From Siphlonurus alternatus (taxonomy: Eukaryota > Arthropoda > Insecta > Ephemeroptera > Siphlonuridae): a stretch of 64,000 nt of DNA. The notes under the pieces were generated by a model that made no database searches, had not been told where the DNA came from, and worked only from the letters and a program-made list of their open reading frames with translations. The stretch lies in contig OX463782.1 of the NCBI GenBank assembly GCA_949825025.1, positions 39,643,951 through 39,707,950 of the forward strand, in the 5' to 3' direction. Made by a program: the position numbers and the translations under genes. Positions 36,767 through 50,624 of this stretch are shown one piece after another (position 1 is the first letter of the stretch; each line of letters begins with the position of its first letter).

Positions 36767-37073
36767 TCACTAAATTCACTAAAAAGTGAAAAAAAAAAAT
36801 TTGCGAAATCGCATGTAAAATGGCTTACCAACACATAAAAACAAAACAAGGTGAAAGAAAACCGCTTCTAAAAAGGTTTAAAACACATAAAAACAAAGAA
36901 ACATGAATAAAAAGTTATTTTTAGCTAAATCGATTTTAAAACAGCATAAAAAACACATAAAATCACTAAAAAGTGAAAAAAATATTTTTATTAAATCGCA
37001 TCTAAAACGGCTAAAAATCACATAAAAACAACAGAACGTGAAAAAGACCCGCTTATAAAACTGTTAAAAACAC
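36767..37073. repeat. A-rich block B4
   Basis: CTTACCAACACATAAAAAC type, intermediate between B1 and B2, and shared with B8 and B10. It is followed after one monomer by block A6. Confidence 0.88.
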
Positions 37074-37332
37074 GTTTCCTTCCCTATTAGCAGGAGAGCT
37101 TCCCTATAAGTGAAGGGGATTAAGTATCAGGCGACCATAAGACCCCAAGAGGTCTCCCCCGCTAATAGGGAAGATCACCTGCTAATAGGGAACAAAAACA
37201 AATAGCTAGGGGTTCCCAATTAGTGGGTGAGCTTCCCTATTAGCGGGGGATACCTCCTAGAATTGCATGTTCTCCTAATACAGAGCTTTGAAAATTCGCC
37301 TCACGTTTCCTTCCCTATTAGCAGGAGAGCTT

Positions 37333-37893
37333 ATTTGTTTTTTTTTAGCCGTTTTTTTGATAGCTAAGAAAAATTTTTTTCATGTTTTTTTTTAGCTGTT
37401 TTTAAGACGTTTTAGCAAAAAAAAAATATAAGTTTTTTACGTTCTTCTGTTTTTAGCAATTTTAGATCCGATTTAGCAAAAAAATTTTCACTTTTTAGGG
37501 TTTTTATTTGTTTTTTTTTAGCCATTTTTTTTATAGCTAAAAAAAAAAATTTTTCATGTTTTTTTTAGCTTTTTTTAAGACGTTTTAGCAAAAAAAAAAA
37601 TATATAAATTTTTTACGTTCTTTTGTTTTTAGCAATTTTAGATCCGATTTAGCAAAAAAAAATTTTCACTTTTTAGGGTTTTTATTTGTTTTTTTTTAGC
37701 CGTTTTTTTGATAGCTAAAAAAAAATTTTTTTCATGTTTTTTTTAGCATTTTTTAAGACAATTTAGCATAAAAAAATAAATAAATTTTTTACGTTCTTTT
37801 GTTTTTAGCAATTTTAGATCCGATTTAGCAAAAAAAAATTTTCACTTTTTAGGGTTTCTATTTGTTTTTTTTTAGCCGTTTTTTTGATAGCTA
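37333..37893. repeat. T-rich block A6
   Basis: A3-type block (GATAGCTAAGAAAAAT and AGCATTTTTTAAGACAATTT both present), although it directly follows a B-type segment. Confidence 0.9.
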
Positions 37894-40800
37894 TCAGGTG
37901 ACCATAAGACCCCAAGAGGTCTTCCCCGCTAATAGGGAAGATCACCTGCTAATAGGGAACAAAAACAAATAACTAGGGGGTTCCCAATTAGTGGGTGAGC
38001 TTCCCTATTAGCGAGGGATACCTCCTAGAATTGCATGTTCTCCTAATACAGAGCTTTGAAAATTCGCCTCACGTTTCCTTCCCTATTAGCAGGAGAGCTT
38101 CCCTATAAGTGAAGGGGATTAAGTATCAGGCAACCATAAGACCCCAAGAGGTCTCCCCCGCTAATAGGGAAGATCACCTTCTAATAGGGAACAAAAACAA
38201 ATAGCTAGGGGGTTCCCAATTAGTGGGTGAGCTTCCCTATTAGCGGGGGATACCTCCTAGAATTGCATGTTCTCCTAATACAGAGCTTTAAAAATTCGCC
38301 TCTCGTTTCCTTTCCTATTAGCAGGAGAGCTTCCCTATAAGTGAAGGGGATTAAGTATCAGGCGACCATAAGACCCCAAGAGGTCTCCCCCGCTAATAGG
38401 GAAGATCACCTGCTAATAGGGAACAAAAACAAATAGCTAGGGGTTTCCCAATTAGTGGGTGAGCTTCCCTATTAGCGGGGGATACCTCCTAGAATTGCAT
38501 GTTCTCCTAAATCAGAGCTTTTAAAATTCGCCTCTCGTTTCCTTCCCTATTAGCAGGAAAGCTTCCCTATAAGTGAAGGGGATTAAGTATCAGGCGACCA
38601 TAAGACCCCAAGAGGTCTCCCCCGCTAATAGGGAAGATCACCTGCTAATAGGGAATAAAAACAAATAGCTAGGGGGTTCCCAATTAGTGGGTGAGCTTCC
38701 CTATTAGCGGGGGATACCTCCTAGAATTGCATGTTCTCCTAATACAGAGCTTTGAAAATTCGCCTCACGTTTCCTTCCCTATTAGCAGGAGAGCTTCCCT
38801 ATAAGTGAAGGGGATTAAGTATCAGGCAACCATAAGACCCCAAGAGGTCTCCCCCGCTAATAGGGAAGATCACCTTCTAATAGGGAAAAAAAACAAATAG
38901 CTAGGGGGTTCCCAATTAGTGGGTGAGCTTCCCTATTAGCGGGGGATACCTCCTAGAATTGCATGTTCTCCTAATACAGAGCTTTGAAAATTCGCCTCTC
39001 GTTTCCTTTCCTATTAGCAGGAGAGCTTCCCTATAAGTGAAGGGGATTAAGTATCAGGCGACCATAAGACCCCAAGAGGTCTCCCCCGCTAATAGGGAAG
39101 ATCACCTGCTAATAGGGAACAAAAACAAATAGCTAGGTGGTTCCCAATTAGTGGGTGAGCTTCCCTATTAGCGGGGGATACCTCCTAGAATTGCATGTTC
39201 TCCAAATACAGAGCTTTGAAAATTCGCCTCTCGTTTCCTTCCCTATTAGCAGGTGAGCTTCCCTATAAGTGAAGGGGATTAAGTATCAGGTGACCATAAG
39301 ACCCCAAGAGGTCTTCCCCGCTAATAGGGAAGATCACCTGCTAATAGGGAACAAAAACAAATAACTAGGGGGTTCCCAATTAGTGGGTGAGCTTCCCTAT
39401 TAGCGGGGGATACCTCCTAGAATTGCATGTTCTCCTAATACAGAGCTTTGAAAATTCGCCTCACGTTTCCTTCCCTATTAGCAGGAGAGCTTATTTGTTT
39501 TTTTTTAGCCGTTTTTTTGATAGCTAAAAAAAATTTTTTTCATGTTTTTTTTAGCTGTTTTTAAGACGTTTTAGCAAAAAAAAAATATAAGTTTTTTACG
39601 TTCTTCTGTTTTTAGCAATTTTAGATCCGATTTAGCAAAAAAAATTTTCACTTTTTAGGGTTTTTATTTGTTTTTTTTTAGCCATTTTTTTTATAGCTAA
39701 AAAAAAAATTTTTTCATGTTTTTTTTAGCTGTTTTTAAGACGTTTTAGCAAAAAAAAAAATAAATAAATTTTTTACGTTCTTTTGTTTTCAGCAATTTTA
39801 GATCCGATTTAGCAAAAAAAATTTTCACTTTTTAGGGTTTTTATTTGTTTTTTTTTAGCCGTTTTTTTGATAGCTAAAAAAAAAATTTTTTCATGTTTTT
39901 TTTAGCTGTTTTTAAGACGTTTTAGCAAAAAAAAAATATAAATTTTTTACGTTCTTTTGTTTTTTACAATTTTAGATCCGATTTAGCAAAAAAATTTTCA
40001 CTTTTTAGGGTTTTTATTTGTTTTTTTTTAGCCATTTTTTTTATAGCTAAAAAAAAAAATTTTTCATGTTTTTTTTAGCTTTTTTTAAGACGTTTTAGCA
40101 AAAAAAAAAATATATAAATTTTTTACGTTCTTTTGTTTTTAGCAATTTTAGATCCGATTTAGCAAAAAAAAATTTTCACTTTTTAGGGTTTTTATTTGTT
40201 TTTTTTTAGCCGTTTTTTTGATAGCTAAAAAAAAATTTTTTTCATGTTTTTTTTAGCATTTTTTAAGACAATTTAGCATAAAAAAATAAATAAATTTTTT
40301 ACGTTCTTTTGTTTTTAGCAATTTTAGATCCGATTTAGCAAAAAAAAATTTTCACTTTTTAGGGTTTCTATTTGTTTTTTTTTTAGCCGTTTTTTTGATA
40401 GCTATCAGGTGACCATAAGACCCCAAGAGGTCTTCCCCGCTAATAGGGAAGATCACCTGCTAATAGGGAACAAAAACAAATAACTAGGGGGTTCCCAATT
40501 AGTGGGTGAGCTTCCCTATTAGCGAGGGATACCTCCTAGAATTGCATGTTCTCCTAATACAGAGCTTTGAAAATTCGCCTCACGTTTCCTTCCCTATTAG
40601 CAGGAGAGCTTCCCTATAAGTGAAGGGGATTAAGTATCAGGCAACCATAAGACCCCAAGAGGTCTCCCCCGCTAATAGGGAAGATCACCTTCTAATAGGG
40701 AACAAAAACAAATAGCTAGGGGGTTCCCAATTAGTGGGTGAGCTTCCCTATTAGCGGGGGATACCTCCTAGAATTGCATGTTCTCCTAATACAGAGCTTT

Positions 40801-42521
40801 AAAAATTCGCCTCTCGTTTCCTTTCCTATTAGCAGGAGAGCTTCCCTATAAGTGAAGGGGATTAAGTATCAGGCGACCATAAGACCCCAAGAGGTCTCCC
40901 CCGCTAATAGGGAAGATCACCTGCTAATAGGGAACAAAAACAAATAGCTAGGGGTTTCCCAATTAGTGGGTGAGCTTCCCTATTAGCGGGGGATACCTCC
41001 TAGAATTGCATGTTCTCCTAAATCAGAGCTTTTAAAATTCGCCTCTCGTTTCCTTCCCTATTAGCAGGAAAGCTTCCCTATAAGTGAAGGGGATTAAGTA
41101 TCAGGCGACCATAAGACCCCAAGAGGTCTCCCCCGCTAATAGGGAAGATCACCTGCTAATAGGGAATAAAAACAAATAGCTAGGGGGTTCCCAATTAGTG
41201 GGTGAGCTTCCCTATTAGCGGGGGATACCTCCTAGAATTGCATGTTCTCCTAATACAGAGCTTTGAAAATTCGCCTCACGTTTCCTTCCCTATTAGCAGG
41301 AGAGCTTCCCTATAAGTGAAGGGGATTAAGTATCAGGCAACCATAAGACCCCAAGAGGTCTCCCCCGCTAATAGGGAAGATCACCTTCTAATAGGGAAAA
41401 AAAACAAATAGCTAGGGGGTTCCCAATTAGTGGGTGAGCTTCCCTATTAGCGGGGGATACCTCCTAGAATTGCATGTTCTCCTAATACAGAGCTTTGAAA
41501 ATTCGCCTCTCGTTTCCTTTCCTATTAGCAGGAGAGCTTCCCTATAAGTGAAGGGGATTAAGTATCAGGCGACCATAAGACCCCAAGAGGTCTCCCCCGC
41601 TAATAGGGAAGATCACCTGCTAATAGGGAACAAAAACAAATAGCTAGGTGGTTCCCAATTAGTGGGTGAGCTTCCCTATTAGCGGGGGATACCTCCTAGA
41701 ATTGCATGTTCTCCAAATACAGAGCTTTGAAAATTCGCCTCTCGTTTCCTTCCCTATTAGCAGGTGAGCTTCCCTATAAGTGAAGGGGATTAAGTATCAG
41801 GTGACCATAAGACCCCAAGAGGTCTTCCCCGCTAATAGGGAAGATCACCTGCTAATAGGGAACAAAAACAAATAACTAGGGGGTTCCCAATTAGTGGGTG
41901 AGCTTCCCTATTAGCGGGGGATACCTCCTAGAATTGCATGTTCTCCTAATACAGAGCTTTGAAAATTCGCCTCACGTTTCCTTCCCTATTAGCAGGAGAG
42001 CTTATTTGTTTTTTTTTAGCCGTTTTTTTGATAGCTAAAAAAAATTTTTTTCATGTTTTTTTTAGCTGTTTTTAAGACGTTTTAGCAAAAAAAAAATATA
42101 AGTTTTTTACGTTCTTCTGTTTTTAGCAATTTTAGATCCGATTTAGCAAAAAAAATTTTCACTTTTTAGGGTTTTTATTTGTTTTTTTTTAGCCATTTTT
42201 TTTATAGCTAAAAAAAAAATTTTTTCATGTTTTTTTTAGCTGTTTTTAAGACGTTTTAGCAAAAAAAAAAATAAATAAATTTTTTACGTTCTTTTGTTTT
42301 CAGCAATTTTAGATCCGATTTAGCAAAAAAAATTTTCACTTTTTAGGGTTTTTATTTGTTTTTTTTTAGCCGTTTTTTTGATAGCTAAAAAAAAAATTTT
42401 TTCATGTTTTTTTTAGCTGTTTTTAAGACGTTTTAGCAAAAAAAAAATATAAATTTTTTACGTTCTTTTGTTTTTTACAATTTTAGATCCGATTTAGCAA
42501 AAAAAATTTTCACTTTTTAGG
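37500..42521. repeat. 2511-bp tandem duplication (two copies)
   Basis: Copy boundaries lie near 40010. A6 end to A7 end and A7 start to A8 start are both 2511 bp. All intervening monomer variants agree, including CTTTTAAAATTCGCC near 38520 and 41030. The junction falls inside T-rich sequence. Confidence 0.8.
39493..40404. repeat. T-rich block A7 (912 bp, chimeric)
   Basis: The left part up to about 39990 follows the A4 order, including TTTTTTACAATTTTAG in the third unit. The right part then continues with the second and third units of A3/A6 type (AGCTTTTTTTAAGACG and AGCATTTTTTAAGACA). It is about 350 bp, or two units, longer than A6, as expected from misaligned exchange between A blocks. 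Confidence 0.85.
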
Positions 42522-42561
42522 GTTTTTATTTGTTTTTTTTTATCCATTTTTTTTATAGCTA
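42004..42561. repeat. T-rich block A8
   Basis: A4-type block, 15027 bp after A4 and 2511 bp after the start of A7. Confidence 0.9.
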
Positions 42562-43899
42562 TCAGGTGACCATAAGACCCCAAGAGGTCTTCCCCGCTAA
42601 TAGGGAAGATCACCTGCTAATAGGGAACAAAAACAAATAACTAGGGGGTTCCCAATTAGTGGGTGAGCTTCCCTATTAGCGAGGGATACCTCCTAGAATT
42701 GCATGTTCTCCTAATACAGAGCTTTGAAAATTCGCCTCACGTTTCCTTCCCTATTAGCAGGAGAGCTTCCCTATAAGTGAAGGGGATTAAGTATCAGGCA
42801 ACCATAAGACCCCAAGAGGTCTCCCCCGCTAATAGGGAAGATCACCTTCTAATAGGGAACAAAAACAAATAGCTAGGGGGTTCCCAATTAGTGGGTGAGC
42901 TTCCCTATTAGCGGGGGATACCTCCTAGAATTGCATGTTCTCCTAATACAGAGCTTTGAAAATTCGCCTCTCGTTTCCTTTCCTATTAGCAGGAGAGCTT
43001 CCCTATAAGTGAAGGGGATTAAGTATCAGGCGACCATAAGACCCCAAGAGGTCTTCCCCGCTAATAGGGAAGATCACCTGCTAATAGGGAACAAAAACAA
43101 ATAGCTAGGGGGTTCCCAATTAGTGGGTGAGCTTCCCTATTAGCGGGGGATACCTCCTAGAATTGCATGTTCTCCTAATACAGAGCTTTGAAAATTCGCC
43201 TCTCGTTTCCTTCCCTATTAGCAGGTGAGCTTCCCTATAAGTGAAGGGGATTAAGTATCAGGTGACCATAAGACCCCAAGAGGTCTTCCCCGCTAATAGG
43301 GAAGATCACCTGCTAATAGGGAACAAAAACAAATAACTAGGGGGTTCCCAATTAGTGGGTGAGCTTCCCTATTAGCGGGGGATACCTCCTAGAATTGCAT
43401 GTTCTCCTAATACAGAGCTTTGAAAATTCGCCTCTCGTTTCCTTCCCTATTAGCAGGAGAGCTTCCCTATAAGTGAAGGGGATTAAGTATCAGGCGACCA
43501 TAAGACCCCAAGAGGTCTCCCCCGCTAATAGGGAAGATCACCTGCTAATAGGGAACAAAAACAAATAGCTAGGGGGTTCCCAATTAGTGGGTGAGCTTTC
43601 TAATTAGCGGGGGATACCTCCTAGAATTGCATGTTCTCCTGATACAGAGCTTTGAAAATTCGCCTATCGTTTCCTTCCCTATTAGCAGGTGAGCTTCCCT
43701 ATAAGTGAAGGGGATTAAGTATCAGGTGACCATAAGACCCCAAGAGGTCTTCCCCGCTAATAGGGAAGATCACCTGCTAATAGGGAACAAAAACAAATGG
43801 CTAGGGGTTCCCAATTAGTGGGTGAGCTTCCCTATTAGCGGGGGATACCTCCTAGAATTGCATGTTCTCCTAATACAGATTTTTGAAAATTCGCCTCTC

Positions 43900-44206
43900 T
43901 CACTAAATTCACTAAAAAGTGAAAAAAAAAAATTTGCGAAATCGCATGTAAAATGGCTTAACAACACATAAAAACAAAACAAGGTGAAAGAAAACCGCTT
44001 CTAAAAAGGTTTAAAACACATAAAAACAAAGAAACATGAATAAAAAGTTATTTTTAGCTAAATCGATTTTAAAACAGCATAAAAAACACATAAAATCACT
44101 AAAAAGTGAAAAAAATATTTTTATTAAATCGCATCTAAAACGGCTAAAAATCACATAAAAACAACAGAACGTGAAAAAGACCCGCTTATAAAACTGTTAA
44201 AAACAC
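43900..44206. repeat. A-rich block B5
   Basis: B1-type, 15025 bp after B1. Confidence 0.88.
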
Positions 44207-45828
44207 GTTTCCTTCCCTATTAGCAGGAGAGCTTCCCTATAAGTGAAGGGGATTAAGTATCAGGCGACCATAAGACCCCAAGAGGTCTCCCCCGCTAATA
44301 GGGAAGATCACCTGCTAATAGGGAACAAAAACAAATAGCTAGGGGTTCCCAATTAGTGGGTGAGCTTCTCTATTAGCGGGGGATACCTCCTAGAATTGCA
44401 TGTTCTCCTAATACAGAGCTTTGAAAATTCGCCTCTCGTTTCCTTCCCTATTAGCAGGTGAGCTTCCCTATAAGTGAAGGGGATTAAGTATCAGGCAACC
44501 ATAAGACCCCAAGAGGTCTCCCCCGCTAATAGGGAAGATCACCTTCTAATAGGGAACAAAAACAAATAGCTAGGGGGTTCCCAATTAGTGGGTGAGCTTC
44601 CCTATTAGCGGGGGATACCTCCTAGAATTGCATGTTCTCCTAATACAGAGCTTTGAAAATTCGCCTCTCGTTTCCTTCCCTATTAGCAGGAGAGCTTCCC
44701 TATAAGTGAAGGGGATTAAGTATCAGGCGACCATAAGACCCCAAGAGGTCTCCCCCGCTAATAGGGAAGATCACCTGCTAATAGGGAATAAAAACAAATA
44801 GCTAGGGGGTTCCCAATTAGTGGGTGAGCTTCCCTATTAGCGGGGGATACCTCCTAGAATTGCATGTTCTCCTAATACAGAGCTTTGAAAATTCGCCTCA
44901 CGTTTCCTTCCCTATTAGCAGGAGAGCTTCCCTATAAGTGAAGGGGATTAAGTATCAGGCAACCATAAGACCCCAAGAGGTCTCCCCCGCTAATAGGGAA
45001 GATCACCTTCTAATAGGAAACAAAAACAAATAGCTAGGGGGTTCCCAATTAGTGGGTGAGCTTCCCTATTAGCGGGGGATACCTCCTAGAATTGCATGTT
45101 CTCCTAATACAGAGCTTTGAAAATTCGCCTGTCATTTCCTTTCCTATTAGCAGGAGAGCTTCCCTATAAGTGAAGGGGATTAAGTATCAGGTGACCATAA
45201 GACCCCAAGAGGTCTTTCCCGCTAATAGGGAAGATCACCTGCTAATAGGGAACAAAAACAAATAACTAGGGGGTTCCCAATTAGTGGGTGAGCTTCCCTA
45301 TTAGCGGGGGATACCTCCTAGAATTGCATGTTCTCCTAATACAGAGCTTTGAAAATTCGCCTCTCGTTTCCTTCCCTATTAGCAGGAGAGCTTCCCTATA
45401 AGTGAAGGGGATTAAGTATCAGGCGACCATAAAGCCCCAAGAGGTCTCCCCCGCTAATAGGGAAGATCACCTGCTAATAGGGAACAAAAACAAATAGCTA
45501 GGGGGTTCCCAATTAGTGGGTGAGCTTCCTAATTAGCGGGGGATACCTCCTAGAATTGCATGTTCTCCTGATACAGAGCTTTGAAAATTCGCCTATCGTT
45601 TCCTTCCCTATTAGCAGGTGAGCTTCCCTATAAGTGAAGGGGATTAAGTATCAGGTGACCATAAGACCCCAAGAGGTCTTCCCCGCTAATAGGGAAGATC
45701 ACCTGCTAATAGGGAACAAAAACAAATGGCTAGGGGTTCCCAATTAGTGGGTGAGCTTCCCTATTAGCGGGGGATACCTCCTAGAATTGCATGTTCTCCT
45801 AATACAGATTTTTGAAAATTCGCCTCTC

Positions 45829-46135
45829 TCACTAAATTCACTAAAAAGTGAAAAAAAAAAATTTGCGAAATCGCATGTAAAATGGCTTACCAACAAATAA
45901 AAACAAAACAAGGTGAAAGAAAACCGCTTCTAAAAAGATTTAAAACACATAAAAACAAAGAAACATGAAAAAAAAGTTATTTTTAGCTAAATCGATTTTA
46001 AAACAGCATAAAAAACACATAAAATCACTAAAAAGTGAAAAAAATATTTTTATTAAATCGCATCTAAAACGGCTAAAAGTCACATAAAAACAACAGAACG
46101 TGAAAAAGACCCGCTTATAAAACTGTTAAAAACAC
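45829..46135. repeat. A-rich block B6
   Basis: B2-type, 15024 bp after B2 and 1929 bp after B5. It keeps GGTGAAAGAAAAC where B2 has GGTGATTG. Confidence 0.88.
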
Positions 46136-47554
46136 GTTTCCTTCCCTATTAGCAGGAGAGCTTCCCTATAAGTGAAGGGGATTAAGTATCAGGCGACCAT
46201 AAGACCCCAAGAGGTCTCCCCCGCTAATAGGGAAGATCACCTGCTAATAGGGAACATAAACAAATAGCTAGGGGTTCCCAATTAGTGGGTGAGCTTCCCT
46301 ATTAGCGGGGGATACCTCCTAGAATTGCATGTTCTCCTAATACAGAGCTTTGAAAATTCGCCTCTCGTTTCCTTCCCTATTAGCAGGTGAGCTTTCCTAT
46401 AAGTGAAGGGGATTAAGTATCAGGCAACCATAAGACCCCAAGAGGTCTCCCCCGCTAATAGGGAAGATCACCTTCTAATAGGGAACAAAAACAAATAGCT
46501 AGGGGGTTCCCAATTAGTGGGTGAGCTTCCCTATTAGCGGGGGATACCTCCTAGAATTGCATGTTCTCCTAATACAGAGCTTTGAAAATTCGCCTCTCGT
46601 TTCCTTCCCTATTAGCAGGAGAGCTTCCCTATAAGTGAAGGGGATTAAGTATCAGGCGACCATAAGACCCCAAGAGGTCTCCCCCGCTAATAGGGAAGAT
46701 CACCTGCTAATAGGGAATAAAAACAAATAGCTAGGGGGTTTCCAATTAGTGGGTGAGCTTCCCTATTAGCGGGGGATACCTCCTAGAATTGCATGTTCTC
46801 CTAATACAGAGCTTTGAAAATTCGCCTCACGTTTCCTTCCCTATTAGCAGGAGAGCTTCCCTATAAGTGAAGGGGATTAAGTATCAGGCAACCATAAGAC
46901 CCCAAGAGGTCTCCCCCGCTAATAGGGAAGATCACCTTCTAATAGGGAACAAAAACAAATAGCTAGGGGGTTCCCAATTAGTGGGTGAGCTTCCCTATTA
47001 GCGGGGGATACCTCCTAGAATTGCATGTTCTCCTAATACAGAGCTTTGAAAATTCGCCTGTCGTTTCCTTTCCTATTAGCAGGAGAGCTTCCCTATAAGT
47101 GAAGGGGATTAAGTATCAGGCGACCATAAGACCCCAAGAGGTCTCCCCCGCTAATAGGGAAGATCACCTGCTAATAGGGAACAAAAACAAATAGCTAGGG
47201 GGTTCCCAATTAGTGGGTGAGCTTCCCTATTAGCGGGGGATACCTCCTAGAATTGCATGTTCTCCTAATACAGAGCTTTGAAAATTCGCCTCTCGTTTCC
47301 TTCCCTATTAGCAGGTGAGCTTCCCTATAAGTGAAGGGGATTAAGTATCAGGTGACCATAAGACCCCAAGAGGTCTTCCCCGCTAATAGGGAAGATCACC
47401 TGCTAATAGGGAACAAAAACAAATAACTAGGGGGTTCCCAATTAGTGGGTGAGCTTCCCTATTAGCGGGGGATACCTCCTAGAATTGCATGTTCTCCTAA
47501 TACAGAGCTTTGAAAATTCGCCTCACGTTTCCTTCCCTATTAGCAGGAGAGCTT

Positions 47555-48290
47555 ATTTGTTTTTTTTTAGCCGTTTTTTTGATAGCTAAAAAAAATTTTT
47601 TTCATGTTTTTTTTAGCTGTTTTTAAGACGTTTTAGCAAAAAAAAAATATAAGTTTTTTACGTTCTTCTGTTTTTAGCAATTTTAGATCCGATTTAGCAA
47701 AAAAAATTTTCACTTTTTAGGGTTTTTATTTGTTTTTTTTTAGCCATTTTTTTATAGCTAAAAAAAAAATTTTTTCATGTTTTTTTTAGCTGTTTTTAAG
47801 ACGTTTTAGCAAAAAAAAAAATATATAAATTTTTTACGTTCTTTTGTTTTTAGCAATTTTAGATCCGATTTAGCAAAAAAAATTTTCACTTTTTAGGGTT
47901 TTTATTTGTTTTTTTTTTAGCCGTTTTTTTGATAGCTAAAAAAAAAAATTTTTTCATGTTTTTTTTAGCTGTTTTTAAGACGTTTTAGCAAAAAAAAAAA
48001 ATATATAAATTCTTTACGTTCTTTTGTTTTTAGCAATTTTAGATCCGATTTAGCAAAAAAAAATTTTCACTTTTTAGGGTTTTTATTTGTTTTTTTTAGC
48101 CGTTTTTTTGATAGCTAAAAAAAAAATTTTTTCATGTTTTTTTTAGCTGTTTTTAAGACGTTTTAGCAAAAAAAAAATATAAATTTTTTACGTTCTTTTG
48201 TTTTTAGCAATTTTAGATCCGATTTAGCAAAAAAAAATTTCACTTTTTAGGGTTTTTATTTTTTTTTTTTAGCCGTTTTTTTGATAGCTA
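47555..48290. repeat. T-rich block A9
   Basis: A5-type, four units, 15024 bp after A5. Confidence 0.9.
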
Positions 48291-49889
48291 TCAGGTGACC
48301 ATAAGACCCCAAGAGGTCTTCCCCGCTAATAGGGAAGATCACCTGCTAATAGGGAACAAAAACAAATAACTAGGGGGTTCCCAATTAGTGGGTGAGCTTC
48401 CCTATTAGCGAGGGATACCTCCTAGAATTGCATGTTCTCCTAATACAGAGCTTTGAAAATTCGCCTCACGTTTCCTTCCCTATTAGCAGGAGAGCTTCCC
48501 TATAAGTGAAGGGGATTAAGTATCAGGCGACCATAAGACCCCAAGAGGTCTCCTCCGCTAATAGGGAAGATCACCTGCTAATAGGGAACAAAAACAAATA
48601 ACTAGGGGGTTCCCAATTAGTGGGTGAGCTTCCCTATTAGCGGGGGATACCTCCTAGAATTGCATGTTCTCCTAATACAGAGCTTTGAAAATTCGCCTCA
48701 CGTTTCCTTCCCTATTAGCAGGAGAGCTTCCCTATAAGTGAAGGGGATTAAGTATCAGGCAACCATAAGACCCCAAGAGGTCTCCCCCGCTAATAGGGAA
48801 GATCACCTTCTAATAGGGAACAAAAACAAATAGCTAGGGGGTTCCCAATTAGTGGGTGAGCTTCCCTATTAGCGGGGGATACCTCCTAGAATTGCATGTT
48901 CTCCTAATACAGAGCTTTGAAAATTCGCATCTCGTTTCCTTTCCTATTAGCAAGAGAGCTTCCCTATAAGTGAAGGGGATTAAGTATCAGGCGACCATAA
49001 GACCCCAAGAGGTCTCCCCCGCTAATAGGGAAGATCACCTGCTAATAGGGAACAAAAACAAATAGCTAAGGGGTTCCCAATTAGTGGGTGAGCTTCCCTA
49101 TTAGCGGGGGATACCTCCTAGAATTGCATGTTCTCCTAATACAGAGCTTTGAAAATTCGCCTCTCGTTTCCTTCCCTATTAGCAGGTGAGCTTCCCTATA
49201 AGTGAAGGGGATTAAGTATCAGGTGACCATAAGACCCCAAGAGGTCTTCCCCGCTAATAGGGAAGATCACCTGCTAATAGGGAACAAAAACAAATAACTA
49301 GGGGGTTCCCAATTAGTGGGTGAGCTTCCCTATTAGCGGGGGATACCTCCTAGAATTGCATGTTCTCCTAATACAGAGCTTTGAAAATTCGCCTCTCGTT
49401 TCCTTCCCTATTAGCAGGAGAGCTTCCCTATAAGTGAAGGGGATTAAGAATCAGGCGACCATAAGACCCCAAGAGGTCTCCCCCGCTAATAGGGAAGATC
49501 ACCTGCTAATAGGGAACAAAAACAAATAGCTAGGGGGTTCCTAATTAGTGGGTGAGCTTCCTAATTAGCGGGGGATACCTCCTAGAATTGCATGTTCTCC
49601 TGATACAGAGCTTTGAAAATTCGCCTCTCGTTTCCTTCCCTATTAGCAGGTGAGCTTCCCTATAAGTGAAGGGGATTAAGTATCAGGTGACCATAAGACC
49701 CCAAGAGGTCTTCCCCGCTAATAGGGAAGATCACCTGCTAATAGGGAACAAAAACAAATAACTAGGGGGTTCCCAATTAGTGGGTGAGCTTCCCTATTAG
49801 CGGGGGATACCTCCTAGAATTGCATGTTCTCCTAATACAGAGCTTTGAAAATTCGCCTCACGTTTCCTTCCCTATTAGCAGGAGAGCTT

Positions 49890-50624
49890 ATTTGTTTTTT
49901 TTTAGCCGTTTTTTTGATAGCTAAAAAAAATTTTTTTCATGTTTTTTTTAGCTGTTTTTAAGACGTTTTAGCAAAAAAAAAATATAAGTTTTTTACGTTC
50001 TTCTGTTTTTAGCAATTTTAGATCCGATTTAGCAAAAAAAATTTTCACTTTTTAGGGTTTTTATTTGTTTTTTTTTAGCCATTTTTTTATAGCTAAAAAA
50101 AAAATTTTTTCATGTTTTTTTTAGCTGTTTTTAAGACGTTTTAGCAAAAAAAAAAATATATAAATTTTTTACGTTCTTTTGTTTTTAGCAATTTTAGATC
50201 CGATTTAGCAAAAAAAATTTTCACTTTTTAGGGTTTTTATTTGTTTTTTTTTTAGCCGTTTTTTTGATAGCTAAAAAAAAAAATTTTTTCATGTTTTTTT
50301 TAGCTGTTTTTAAGACGTTTTAGCAAAAAAAAAAAATATATAAATTCTTTACGTTCTTTTGTTTTTAGCAATTTTAGATCCGATTTAGCAAAAAAAAATT
50401 TTCACTTTTTAGGGTTTTTATTTGTTTTTTTTAGCCGTTTTTTTGATAGCTAAAAAAAAAATTTTTTCATGTTTTTTTTAGCTGTTTTTAAGACGTTTTA
50501 GCAAAAAAAAAATATAAATTTTTTACGTTCTTTTGTTTTTAGCAATTTTAGATCCGATTTAGCAAAAAAAAATTTCACTTTTTAGGGTTTTTATTTTTTT
50601 TTTTAGCCGTTTTTTTGATAGCTA
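49890..50624. repeat. T-rich block A10
   Basis: A5-type, 2335 bp after A9 with the same neighbouring monomers. It belongs to a local 2334-bp tandem duplication. Confidence 0.9.

Larger units (their letters stand above)
40045..49624. repeat. Segment duplicated at an offset of about 15.0 kb, second copy
   Basis: Contains the right part of A7, then A8, B5, B6 and A9. Few differences from the first copy were seen, for example CCATAAAGCCCC near 45430 against CCATAAGACCCC near 30405. The left break lies inside chimeric block A7. Confidence 0.8.
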
